A stretch of 43,317 bases of DNA from an uncultured beta proteobacterium. GTDB taxonomy: Bacteria > Pseudomonadota > Gammaproteobacteria > Burkholderiales > Burkholderiaceae_C. This document shows positions 28,134 to 36,777 of this stretch, one piece after another (positions within the stretch are counted from its first letter, which is position 1; the number at the start of each line of letters is the position of its first letter). The position numbers and the translations under genes were made by a program. The notes below the pieces were generated by a model. The model did no database searches and was not told the origin of the DNA. It was given only the letters and a program-made list of their open reading frames with translations. The DNA lies in assembly GCA_903861575.1 (NCBI GenBank), contig CAIOUR010000183.1:1-43317 (forward strand), read 5' to 3'.

Positions 28134-29609
28134 TCAGGCCGTAGAGCCCACGGCGTCAGGCGTTTCGCGCAAGCGCGCGAGCTTGTAGCGCAGAGTGCGA
28201 GGGCTGATACCCAGCTTCTGGGCAGCTTCCTCACGGCTTTTGCTCTCCATGAGCGCTGCCTGGATCACTGCAAACTCGCTGTGCTTGACTGTGGCGTGCA
28301 AGCTCTGTGGCATGGCCTGAGCGGGATGCACTGCAGGCTTATCAAAGGACATGGGGTTGTAAGCAGCATTGCCTGGAGCAGCCAAATCCATACCGCGCAT
28401 AAAGTCCAAGGGATTGATTGAGTCGTCGAACATCAGATGCGCCAAATCAATCACGTGGTCACCTGAAATCACCATGGCCCGCTGCACGACGTTTTCAAGC
28501 TCACGCACATTGCCGGGCCAGCTGTAGTCCAGCAGGGCATGCTGTGCTTCAGGGGTCAGCTCCCAAGGCTGGGTTTGGGTGTTCGCGCAATTGCGCGCCA
28601 GCATGCGCACCACCATCGGGAGGATGTCGCCCTTGCGCTCACGCAGAGGCGGAATACGCAGCTTAAAAGTGCTCAGGCGGAAATACAGGTCTTCGCGGAA
28701 TTCACGCTGGGCGATCGCATCGCGCAGATTTTTGTTAGTCGCGGCGACGATTTTCACGTTCAACGCAACCGGGCGCTCGGAACCCAGGCGGGTCAGCATG
28801 CGCTCTTGCAGCACCCGCAGCAACTTGGACTGCAAGTGCATGGGCAGCTCGCCGATTTCATCGAGGAACAGGGTACCCCCCTGTGCTTGTTCAAACAAGC
28901 CGCGGTGGTCTTTCACCGCACCAGTAAACGCACCCTTCTCATGACCGAAGAGCAGGTCCTCCATCATGTGCTCGGGCAGCGCTGCGCAGTTCAGGCCGAC
29001 AAAAGGGCCGCGTGCGACGACGGATGATTCATGCAGAACGCGCGCCAAGACCTCTTTACCTGCACCAGTCGGGCCTTCGATCAACACATTGACATTGGCT
29101 AACGCCACACGCTGGGCCAAGGCCAGCAGATTGCGGCTTACCGGATCCACGTAAATGACGTCGCGCACCGCTGGCACCGCAGAGGCTTTCGAAGCAGGCG
29201 TCTCAGAACCCTTTTCCAGCTCAGGCTGCTGTACCGGTTGCAGGGCAGCCTCCCAAGTGGCGACAGCCCAGTCATCGGTGGCGATCACATGCAGGGCGCC
29301 TGTGCGCATGGCAGCCACAGTGACTTCCAAATTGCGCCGCTCCACGCGGCAGAGAATGGACGGGCGTTTGAAATCGCTTGGGCATGCATCAATCAGGTCT
29401 TTGACGGCATGCAAAAGTTCACAGTCTTGGCCCAATCCCACGACGACCAGATCAACCATGCCAGCCCGTATCGGCGCGCCCAGCTCATCAAGGGTGCGGA
29501 CAACCTGCACGTCCATGCCCAGATCGGTCAAGGCAGACTGATCCTGCGGCCGCAGCGCCCGGAAGGGGTCCAGCCACAAAGCATGGAGAGGATGGGTCGT
29601 ATTGGACAT
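28134..29609 (-). CDS. Sigma-54-dependent flagellar transcriptional activator (FleQ/FlrC/FlbD-like)
   Basis: Degenerate receiver-like N-terminus; AAA+ motifs GPTGAGKEVLARVLHESS, LLFGHEKGAFTGAVKDHRGLFEQAQGGTLFLDEIGELP; C-terminal Fis-type HTH (SREEAAQKLGISPRTLRYKLARLRE). Confidence 0.92.
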   Translation of the reverse strand: MSNTTHPLHALWLDPFRALRPQDQSALTDLGMDVQVVRTLDELGAPIRAGMVDLVVVGLGQDCELLHAVKDLIDACPSDFKRPSILCRVERRNLEVTVAAMRTGALHVIATDDWAVATWEAALQPVQQPELEKGSETPASKASAVPAVRDVIYVDPVSRNLLALAQRVALANVNVLIEGPTGAGKEVLARVLHESSVVARGPFVGLNCAALPEHMMEDLLFGHEKGAFTGAVKDHRGLFEQAQGGTLFLDEIGELPMHLQSKLLRVLQERMLTRLGSERPVALNVKIVAATNKNLRDAIAQREFREDLYFRLSTFKLRIPPLRERKGDILPMVVRMLARNCANTQTQPWELTPEAQHALLDYSWPGNVRELENVVQRAMVISGDHVIDLAHLMFDDSINPLDFMRGMDLAAPGNAAYNPMSFDKPAVHPAQAMPQSLHATVKHSEFAVIQAALMESKSREEAAQKLGISPRTLRYKLARLRETPDAVGSTA

Positions 29610-29646
29610 CGGTAAACGTGTTTATAGGGTTCGGAAACCCTGATAA

Positions 29647-29661
29647 GCAGGAGCCGTGCCA
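29647..29661 (-). promoter_or_regulatory. Sigma-54 (-24/-12) promoter upstream of the flagellar activator
   Basis: Minus strand TGGCACGGCTCCTGC, GG-N10-GC spacing; nearly matches TGGCACG-N4-TTGC, about 38 nt from the start codon at 29609. Confidence 0.75.
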
Positions 29662-29697
29662 CCAAATTTTGTCGGTTTGTCGACGCCTTCCCGACCT

Positions 29698-29715
29698 GCG
29701 GCAAGTGCTTGCCGC
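29698..29715. promoter_or_regulatory. 18-bp perfect palindrome-type inverted repeat; candidate activator (UAS) site
   Basis: GCGGCAAG-TG-CTTGCCGC, 36 bp upstream of the -24/-12 element. Confidence 0.5.
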
Positions 29716-29749
29716 TATGGGGCCCAGAGAGCCCCTCGCCTGCCGCGCC

Positions 29750-29989
29750 TCAGCGTTGCATGGCAAACCCAGCTCTTGCGGGCGCGGGCTTGGGCACTTG
29801 GGGCTTGGCGTCAAAGCCTTGGCAGGGTCGCCCGTCCAAAGCCAAGACTTGTTGGGCCGGCATCATGCGTGACTTGAAACCCAACAGGCGGCAGCTATAC
29901 GGAAGCTTGGGATCCCAACTGGTGGCGAAAAATCGGCACTTCCAGCAGTTCACTGGGACCGTGCTATCCAAAGTGGGTAAGTTAGGCAT
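29750..29989 (-). CDS. Small Cys-rich conserved-looking protein (79 aa, four-Cys motif)
   Basis: MPNLPTLDSTVPVNCWKCRFFATSWDPKLPYSCRLLGFKSRMMPAQQVLALDGRPCQGFDAKPQVPK...: CxxC-Xn-C-Xn-C arrangement. Start chosen at the internal Met of track ORF 29750..30052. Confidence 0.6.
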   Translation of the reverse strand: MPNLPTLDSTVPVNCWKCRFFATSWDPKLPYSCRLLGFKSRMMPAQQVLALDGRPCQGFDAKPQVPKPAPARAGFAMQR

Positions 29990-30105
29990 ATGCCGTGACG
30001 AGCAATAACCGGGCCAGCCAAGATATTGCCGCCGTGTTGCCCCACCGGCCACCCGGGCGCTACAGTCCAGCGACTAGCAACAATACCCTTCGCGCCGTCG
30101 CCGCC

Positions 30106-31134
30106 ATGAAAGCCAGCCCTGACATACCGCACCGTCGTGCTTCCGCACAGCCGCGCCAATCGCTGGTCTTCGGCCTGGTAGTAGTCCCGAATTTTTCGCT
30201 GATTGCGCTGCGTGCCTGTGTCGATCCGCTGCGGCTGGCCAACCAGGTCTTGGGGCACACCGCCTACCGTTCGGTATTGCTCTCGGTGGACGGCGGGCTG
30301 GTGCCTTCGAGCGACGGTATTCAGGTGATGACCCAGCACAGCCTGGCGGGGGCACCTGCGCTGGACGTGGTTTTTGTGATCGGACCCAACCCGATCCCCA
30401 AGCGGGGCTTGCGCCCGCTCACGCTATGGCTGAAAAAAATGGCAGCCAGCGGCATTCCGCTGGGCGGCATCGATACCGGCGCCTACCTGATGGCGCAGGC
30501 CGGCTTGCTGGACGGCTACCGCAGCACCATCCACTGGGAGGACCATGAGGCCTTAGCTGAACAGTTCCCCAAAATCATCGTGACCCAGCATTTTTTTGAA
30601 GTCGACCGCGACCGCTATACCTGCAGCGGCGGCGTGGCGCCGCTGGACTTGATGACCTATCTGCTCACGCAAGCGCCCGGCAGCCGCCAACTGGCCAACG
30701 AGGTTGCGAACCTGCTGGTGGTCGAACGGCGTAGCCTGACGGATGTGCAAACCGTGTCCATCATCCACCAGAGCCGGGTCACCCACCCGAAGGCGGTCGA
30801 GGCGCTGCGCTTGATGGAAGCCAATGTGGCCGAACCGCTGACCATGGCCGAGGTCGCGCAGTTCACCGGCATGGCCTTGCGCAGCTTGCAACGTTTATTC
30901 AAAACCAAATTTGGCAAAACGCCGGAGCGTGTGTATTTGGACATCCGCCTGGCACAGGCGCGCTTGTTGGTGCAACGCAGCGACAAAAGCATCCGAGAGA
31001 TCGCCGCGGCAACTGGTTTTGCATCCCCATCGCACCTGACCGCCCGGTACACGCCCCGTTACGGCGCTTCGCCCCAAAAAGAACGGGAGAAGCGGGATGT
31101 AGGATTGGCATTTAAGGAAAGAATGTTGTCGTAA
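30106..31134 (+). CDS. GlxA/GATR-type AraC-family transcriptional regulator (DJ-1/PfpI domain plus AraC HTH), CahR/GbdR-like
   Basis: FGLVVVPNFSLIALRACVDPLRLANQVLG...GGIDTGAYLMAQAGLLDGYRSTIHWEDHEAL...CSGGVAPLDLM; C-terminal LTMAEVAQFTGMALRSLQRLFKTKFGKTPERVYLDIRLAQARLL. Start placed at ATG 30106 (track start 29995). Confidence 0.9.
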   Translation: MKASPDIPHRRASAQPRQSLVFGLVVVPNFSLIALRACVDPLRLANQVLGHTAYRSVLLSVDGGLVPSSDGIQVMTQHSLAGAPALDVVFVIGPNPIPKRGLRPLTLWLKKMAASGIPLGGIDTGAYLMAQAGLLDGYRSTIHWEDHEALAEQFPKIIVTQHFFEVDRDRYTCSGGVAPLDLMTYLLTQAPGSRQLANEVANLLVVERRSLTDVQTVSIIHQSRVTHPKAVEALRLMEANVAEPLTMAEVAQFTGMALRSLQRLFKTKFGKTPERVYLDIRLAQARLLVQRSDKSIREIAAATGFASPSHLTARYTPRYGASPQKEREKRDVGLAFKERMLS

Positions 31135-31206
31135 TAGAGAAACCATCGACCGGCGCTTGCCGCAATACTGAACGACTTTCGACCCGTCCATTAGGAGTTT
31201 TCCGCC

Positions 31207-32418
31207 ATGACCATGCCCGACCTGATTTACATCGACAACGGCGAGCGCGTTCGCCACAGCTTCTCAGACGCCGAGTACGCCAACCGCATCGGCAAGCTGC
31301 GCGCCATGATGGCCAAAAAAGGGGTGGACACGGTGCTGTTCACCAGCTACCACAACATCAATTACTACAGCGACTTTTTGTACTGCTCCTTCGGCCGCTT
31401 CTACGGCCTGGTGGTGACGCAGGACAAGACCGTGATCATTGCGGCCAACATCGACGGTGGCCAACCCTGGCGCAAGGGTGTTTGCGACCGCGCAGTGATC
31501 TACACCGACTGGCAGCAAGGCAATTACTTCCGTGCGCTGGCGCAAGAGATTCCCAACAAGGGCCGCGTGGGCCTGGAATTTGACCACCTGCCGCTGGAGC
31601 GCATGGACAAGATCAAAGCCGCCCTGCCCGGCGTGGAGTTCGTGAACATTGCGGCGGACTGCATGCGGATGCGCATGGTCAAGTCCGCCGAAGAAATCGA
31701 ATTCATCAAAAACGGCGCACAGGTGTGCGACGTGGGCGGCGCCGCTTTGGTAGCCGCCGTGCACGCGGGCGTGCCCGAACACGAAGTGGCCTTGGCCTCG
31801 ACCCAAGCCATGGTGCGCGAGATTGCCAAGCGCTACCCGCACACCGAGCTGATGGACACCTGGACCTGGTTCCAGTCCGGCATCAACACCGACGGCGCGC
31901 ACAACCCGGTGACCACCCGCAAAGTGCAGCACGGCGACATCCTGAGCCTGAACTGCTTCTCGATGATTTCGGGCTACTACACCGCGCTGGAGCGCACGCT
32001 GTTCTTCGGCGATGTGGATCCGGCGTCACTGCGGCTGTGGGAAATCAATGTGCGCGTGCACGAAGAGGGGCAAAAGCTGGTCAAGCCCGGCGTGCGCTGC
32101 TGCGATGTGGCCCATGCGCTGAACAGGATTTATGAAGAGTACGATGTGCTGAAGTACCGCACCTTCGGTTACGGGCACTCTTTTGGTGTGCTCTCGCACT
32201 ATTACGGGCGCGAAGCGGGCCTGGAATTCCGCGAAGACATCGATACGGTGCTCGAACCGGGCATGGTGGTGTCGATAGAACCGATGATCATGTTGCCCGA
32301 AGGCATGCCCGGCGCGGGTGGTTACCGAGAGCACGACATCCTCGTCGTCACGGATACAGGCCATGTGAACATTACGGGTTTCCCCTATGGTCCCAAGCAC
32401 AACGTTATCCCCGCGTAG
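31207..32418 (+). CDS. Creatinase (creatine amidinohydrolase, M24-fold)
   Basis: 403 aa closely resembling remembered Pseudomonas creatinase: LFTSYHNINYYSDFLYCSFGRFYGLVVT, IDGGQPWR, ELMDTWTWFQSGINTDGAHNPVTTRKVQHGDILSLNCF, YYTALERTLF, YRTFGYGHSFGVLSHYYGREAGLE, MIMLPEGMPGAGGYREHDIL. Confidence 0.93.
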   Translation: MTMPDLIYIDNGERVRHSFSDAEYANRIGKLRAMMAKKGVDTVLFTSYHNINYYSDFLYCSFGRFYGLVVTQDKTVIIAANIDGGQPWRKGVCDRAVIYTDWQQGNYFRALAQEIPNKGRVGLEFDHLPLERMDKIKAALPGVEFVNIAADCMRMRMVKSAEEIEFIKNGAQVCDVGGAALVAAVHAGVPEHEVALASTQAMVREIAKRYPHTELMDTWTWFQSGINTDGAHNPVTTRKVQHGDILSLNCFSMISGYYTALERTLFFGDVDPASLRLWEINVRVHEEGQKLVKPGVRCCDVAHALNRIYEEYDVLKYRTFGYGHSFGVLSHYYGREAGLEFREDIDTVLEPGMVVSIEPMIMLPEGMPGAGGYREHDILVVTDTGHVNITGFPYGPKHNVIPA

Positions 32419-32472
32419 GCACATAGTTTGCTAACCTTGAGAGCTTGACCTGAAACAAAAGAATTCGTACCC

Positions 32473-33558
32473 ATGCAAAAGCCTTTCGTCCGATTCGACC
32501 ACGTTGAGAAAAGCTACGACGGCAAGAACCTGGTGGTACAGGATCTGACACTGGATATTGCGCAAGGCGAGTTTCTGACCCTGCTGGGGCCTTCGGGCTC
32601 CGGCAAGACCACCACGCTGATGATGCTGGCCGGTTTTGAGACGGCAACCGCCGGCGAGATTTATCTGGATGGCAAGCCCATCAACCGCATCGCGCCCGAA
32701 CACCGCAACATCGGCATGGTGTTCCAGAGCTACGCGCTATTTCCCCACATGACCGTGGCCGAGAACGTGGGGTTTCCTTTGAGTGTGCGCGGTGTGACAG
32801 GCGAGGCCGCGCGTAGCCGCGTGATGGCGGCGCTGGACAAAGTGGGCTTGAAGGGCCTGGAGTCGCGGCGCCCAGCGCAAATGTCCGGCGGGCAGCAGCA
32901 GCGGGTGGCGGTTGCCCGCGCCCTGGTGTTTGAGCCGCAGCTGGTGCTCATGGACGAGCCGCTCTCCGCATTGGACAAGCAGCTGCGCGAGCAACTGCAA
33001 TACGAGATCAAACGCCTGCACCACGATCTGGGCATCACCATCGTCTACGTCACGCATGACCAGACCGAGGCGCTGGCCATGTCGGACCGGGTTGCGGTGT
33101 TCCACCAGGGCCGCATTCAGCAAATTGATACGCCCACGCAGCTCTACGAGCGCCCGGCCAATGCATTTGTGGCCCAGTTCATCGGCGAGAACAACACCTT
33201 GCACGGCAAGGTCAGCGCCATGCACGGCAACACCTGCGAAGTCACATTGACCGACGGCACGCGCCTGCCCGCGCAGGCGGTGGCTGTCAAGGCCATCGGA
33301 CAGGCCACGCGCCTGTCCGTGCGGCCGGAACGTATTCACCTCAACCCGGTTGCGGGTTCGACGGACACACTGGTACACGGCACGGTGGTCGATCTGACCT
33401 ACCTGGGCCGCTACGCCCGCTTGCGCATGAACGCGTGCGGGCTGGACGATTTCATCGTGACGCTTCCCAACGATGGACGCGACCTCAGTCTGCAAGCCGG
33501 CAGCGCCGCCACCCTGGGGTGGAACGCTGCCGATTGCCGGGCTTTGGACGGCGAGTGA
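32473..33558 (+). CDS. ABC transporter ATP-binding protein (PotA/PotG-type)
   Basis: LLGPSGSGKTTTLMMLAGFE, GMVFQSYALFPHMTVAENV, MSGGQQQRVAVARALVFEPQLVLMDEPLSALD, C-terminal TOBE-like region. Confidence 0.95.
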   Translation: MQKPFVRFDHVEKSYDGKNLVVQDLTLDIAQGEFLTLLGPSGSGKTTTLMMLAGFETATAGEIYLDGKPINRIAPEHRNIGMVFQSYALFPHMTVAENVGFPLSVRGVTGEAARSRVMAALDKVGLKGLESRRPAQMSGGQQQRVAVARALVFEPQLVLMDEPLSALDKQLREQLQYEIKRLHHDLGITIVYVTHDQTEALAMSDRVAVFHQGRIQQIDTPTQLYERPANAFVAQFIGENNTLHGKVSAMHGNTCEVTLTDGTRLPAQAVAVKAIGQATRLSVRPERIHLNPVAGSTDTLVHGTVVDLTYLGRYARLRMNACGLDDFIVTLPNDGRDLSLQAGSAATLGWNAADCRALDGE

Positions 33559-33588
33559 GGGCGGCATTTTTTTCAACAGGAAACCAGC

Positions 33589-34671
33589 ATGTTCAACAAG
33601 ATTCACCTTAGTGCACTCACGGTCGTTGGCGCCGCCGTTATTGCCATCCTGCCTACAACCGGCGCTGCCCAGCAAGCTTTGACCGTTGCATCCTGGGGTG
33701 GTGCGTACACCAACAGCCAGGTTGAGGCCTATCACAAGCCCTTCACCGCAAAGACCGGCATCAAAATCACCTCGGCTGACTGGGGCGGAACCCTGGGCGA
33801 AATCAGCGCACAGGTGAAATCCGGCAACGTCAAGTGGGACGTCGTCGACCTGGAAGCCGCTGAAGCCCTCAAAGGCTGCGAAGAAGGTCTGCTCGAGCGC
33901 ATTGACCCCGCCAAGCTGCCGGCCGGTGCGGACGGCACGCCTGCTGCCAAAGACTTCATCCCCGGCATGATCCTGCCCTGCGCCATTGGCGTGATCGTGT
34001 ATTCCAACGTGGTGGCCTACGACAAAGCCAAATACGGCGCAAACGGCCCCAAGACGCTGGAAGACTTCTTCAACGTCACCAAATTCCCCGGCAAGCGCGG
34101 CCTGAAAAAAGACCCCAGCGTGACCCTGGAGTGGGCGTTGATGGCTGACGGCGTGCCCGTTGCCGATGTTTATAAAGTGCTGGCTACACCGGCCGGTGTG
34201 GAGCGCGCATTCAAAAAGCTCGACACCATCAAGAGCAGCATCGTCTGGTGGACCGCCGGCGCACAGCCGCCCCAGCTGCTGGCTTCGGGTGAAGTCGTGA
34301 TGACCCACTCCTGGCACGGCCGTATCGTTGACGCCAACGTGAAAGAGAAAAAAGACTTCGCGCTGGTGTGGGATGGCCAAATCCAGATCCCCGATCTGTA
34401 CGCCATTATCAAAGGCACCAAAAATCTGGACGCTGCCCAGGAGTTTGTGCGCTTCGCCAGCAGCAGCCAACCCTTGGCTGACCAAGCGAAGTACATCCCC
34501 TATGCACCTACGCGTAACTCGTCGTTGGCTTTGATCCCGGCATCCAACCCGAACAAAGCCTACCTGCCGAACGCCGGTCATCCTGGCCGCTCCATGTCCA
34601 CGAACTCGCAGTTCTGGATGGAGAACCAAGACGACCTGAACAAGAAGTTCGCCGCCTGGTTGGCCAAGTAA
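33589..34671 (+). CDS. ABC transporter periplasmic substrate-binding protein (PotD-like)
   Basis: Signal peptide ending TTGAAQQ; LTVASWGGAYTNSQVEAYHKPFTAKTGIKI...KWDVVDLEAAEALKGCEEGLLERID. Confidence 0.92.
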   Translation: MFNKIHLSALTVVGAAVIAILPTTGAAQQALTVASWGGAYTNSQVEAYHKPFTAKTGIKITSADWGGTLGEISAQVKSGNVKWDVVDLEAAEALKGCEEGLLERIDPAKLPAGADGTPAAKDFIPGMILPCAIGVIVYSNVVAYDKAKYGANGPKTLEDFFNVTKFPGKRGLKKDPSVTLEWALMADGVPVADVYKVLATPAGVERAFKKLDTIKSSIVWWTAGAQPPQLLASGEVVMTHSWHGRIVDANVKEKKDFALVWDGQIQIPDLYAIIKGTKNLDAAQEFVRFASSSQPLADQAKYIPYAPTRNSSLALIPASNPNKAYLPNAGHPGRSMSTNSQFWMENQDDLNKKFAAWLAK

Positions 34672-34675
34672 GAAC

Positions 34676-35908
34676 ATGGTCGCCGACAGCACAACCGCCC
34701 TGGGGCAGCGCCTGCGCAAAGCAGAGCGGCGCGGCCACTTCTGGGCCTATGTGCTGATCGCGCCCCTGTTCCTGTTTGTCGCGCTGAGCTTTATCGTGCC
34801 CTTGGGCACGGTATTGCTCAACAGCGTATATGACCCGATCATTCCGGACAACCTGCCGCGTACCGTGCGCGCGCTGGATGCCTGGAATGGTCCCCGTGAC
34901 CAAATTCCCCCTGAGCCCGTATTTGCGGCTTTGGCGCAAGACCTCAAAGTCGCTGTGCAAGATCAAAAAGCCGGCGCCATTGCCAACCGGCTGAATATCG
35001 AGGAATCCGGCCTGCGCACGATTTTTATGCGCGCCGCACGCCGCGTCGCCGCCCAGGAAGAAGGCCCCTGGACCTCGTTTTTTGAAGCCGCCGACCCCGC
35101 CTGGGTCCAGCCGCTGATCTGGGGCAATATCCGTAACCTTGCCGCCCCCACCCATTCCCTGTTTTTCCTCTCCGCCCTCGATTCGCGGCGTCTGGCCGAC
35201 GCCAGCGTTGCCCAGCAACCCGAAGACCAGCGCATCCACATCACGATTTACCTGCGCACGCTGGGCGTGGCGCTCACCGTCACGCTGGCGTGTTTGGCAC
35301 TGGGCTTTCCCCTGGCATACCTGTTGGCACACTTGCGCGACAAGACGGCCAATCTGCTGCTGATCTTGGTGCTGCTGCCGTTCTGGACTTCGCTGCTGGT
35401 GCGCACCACCGCATGGATGGTAGTGCTGCAAAAAGAAGGTGTCATCAACTCCCTGCTGCAAGCGCTGGGGCTGATCGCTGAGCCACTGCCGCTGGTGTTC
35501 AACCGTTTTGGCGTGGTGACGGCGATGACGCACATCCTGCTGCCCTTCATGATCCTGCCGATGTACTCGGTCATGCGGCAAATCCCCGCCTCGTATGTGC
35601 GGGCAGCCCGCTCGCTGGGGGCCAGCCCTACTACCGCATTCCTGCGCGTGTATTTGCCCCAGTGCATTCCGGGCATCGGTGCCGGTGGATTGCTGGTGTT
35701 CATCCTGGCGCTGGGCTACTACATCACGCCCGCTTTGCTGGGCGGCTCGACTGACCAGATGATCAGCTACTTTGTGGCCGACAACATGGGCCGCTCGCTG
35801 AACTGGGGCTTGGCCTCGGCCTTGGCGGCGATTTTGCTGGCAGCAGTCCTGGCGCTGTATGCCATCTACGACCGCATTGCCGGTCCCGGAAACCTGAAAC
35901 TCGGATGA
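34676..35908 (+). CDS. ABC transporter permease (PotB/H-like) with large periplasmic loop after TM1
   Basis: FIVPLGTVLLNSVYDPIIPDN... then ITIYLRTLGVALTVTLACLALGFPLAYLLAH...RTTAWMVVLQKEGVINSLL...RAARSLGASPTTAFLRVYLPQCIPGI. Confidence 0.92.
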   Translation: MVADSTTALGQRLRKAERRGHFWAYVLIAPLFLFVALSFIVPLGTVLLNSVYDPIIPDNLPRTVRALDAWNGPRDQIPPEPVFAALAQDLKVAVQDQKAGAIANRLNIEESGLRTIFMRAARRVAAQEEGPWTSFFEAADPAWVQPLIWGNIRNLAAPTHSLFFLSALDSRRLADASVAQQPEDQRIHITIYLRTLGVALTVTLACLALGFPLAYLLAHLRDKTANLLLILVLLPFWTSLLVRTTAWMVVLQKEGVINSLLQALGLIAEPLPLVFNRFGVVTAMTHILLPFMILPMYSVMRQIPASYVRAARSLGASPTTAFLRVYLPQCIPGIGAGGLLVFILALGYYITPALLGGSTDQMISYFVADNMGRSLNWGLASALAAILLAAVLALYAIYDRIAGPGNLKLG

Positions 35909-36738
35909 GCGCCGCCCTACCCCTCTACACCACCCCGCTGCAACGCATTGGGCATTGGATTTTGTGGATTTTTTGTGCCGCTGTTTTGATTTTTTTGATT
36001 GCTCCCGTGTTGGTCGTCGCGCCGCTGGCGTTCAACAACGAGCCGTATTTTCATTTCCCGGTCAAGGAATACAGCCTGCGCTGGTTCCATGAACTTTTCA
36101 CCAACCCGGCCTGGCTGCACGCGATTTACAACAGCGTCGTCACCGCTGTGCTGGCCACCTTGCTGGCAACCACACTGGGAACGCTGGCCGCCGTGGGCCT
36201 GAACCACCACAACCTGCCCGGCAAGCGCTTGCTGATGGCCGTGCTGGTCTCGCCGATGATCGTGCCGGTGGTCGTGTTGGCGGTGGGCTCGTACTTCTTT
36301 TTCTCCAAGCTCGGCATCGCCAACAGCCTACTGGGCATCGTGCTGGTCCACGCTGTGCTGGGTATGCCTTTTGTGGTCATTACGGTCACAGCCACGCTCG
36401 GTGGATTTGACATGAATCTGATGCGCGCCGCGCGCGGCCTCGGTGCTTCGCAGATCGCCGCATTTCGGCGCGTCATGCTGCCCATCGTCTGGCCCGGCGT
36501 GCTCTCCGGGGCGCTCTTTGCATTTGCCACCTCATTTGACGAAGTGGTCGTCGTACTCTTCCTGGGAGGGCCAGAGCAAACCACACTACCACGCCAGATG
36601 TGGACCGGCCTGCGCGAACAACTCTCCCCCACCATTTTGTCCGCGGCCTTCATGTTGATCTTGTTTGCCATCAGCATGCTGCTTTTGCTGGAGCTACTAC
36701 GCAGGCGCAGCGTGGCATTGCGTGGCGTGGTGGAATAG
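35905..36738 (+). CDS. ABC transporter permease (PotC/I-like)
   Basis: FPVKEYSLRWFHELFTNPAWLHAIYNSVVTAVLATLLATTLGTLAAVGL...MRAARGLGASQIAAFRRVMLPIVWPGVLSG; 4-nt overlap with the upstream permease. Confidence 0.93.
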   Translation: MSAALPLYTTPLQRIGHWILWIFCAAVLIFLIAPVLVVAPLAFNNEPYFHFPVKEYSLRWFHELFTNPAWLHAIYNSVVTAVLATLLATTLGTLAAVGLNHHNLPGKRLLMAVLVSPMIVPVVVLAVGSYFFFSKLGIANSLLGIVLVHAVLGMPFVVITVTATLGGFDMNLMRAARGLGASQIAAFRRVMLPIVWPGVLSGALFAFATSFDEVVVVLFLGGPEQTTLPRQMWTGLREQLSPTILSAAFMLILFAISMLLLLELLRRRSVALRGVVE

Positions 36739-36777
36739 TCGCTGCAACGCTTTGATAAACTTCCCGCCCGTTTATTG

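Noticed and set aside
28127-28140. GG-N10-GC pattern (minus strand GGCCTGACCTGCGC) just upstream of fliE as a sigma-54 promoter
   Set aside because: Outside the dinucleotides the match is poor (CTG instead of ACG; GCGC instead of TTGC) and it lies within the activator 3' end; likely chance.
31135-31206. Possible guanidine or glycine riboswitch upstream of creatinase
   Set aside because: Only about 70 nt and no recognisable conserved riboswitch motifs; the SD-like TTAGGAG is sufficient to explain the end of the region.
32737-34719. 660-aa ORF on the minus strand
   Set aside because: Antisense to clear ABC ATPase and binding-protein genes; composition reflects high-GC codon-position bias and shows no recognisable domain.
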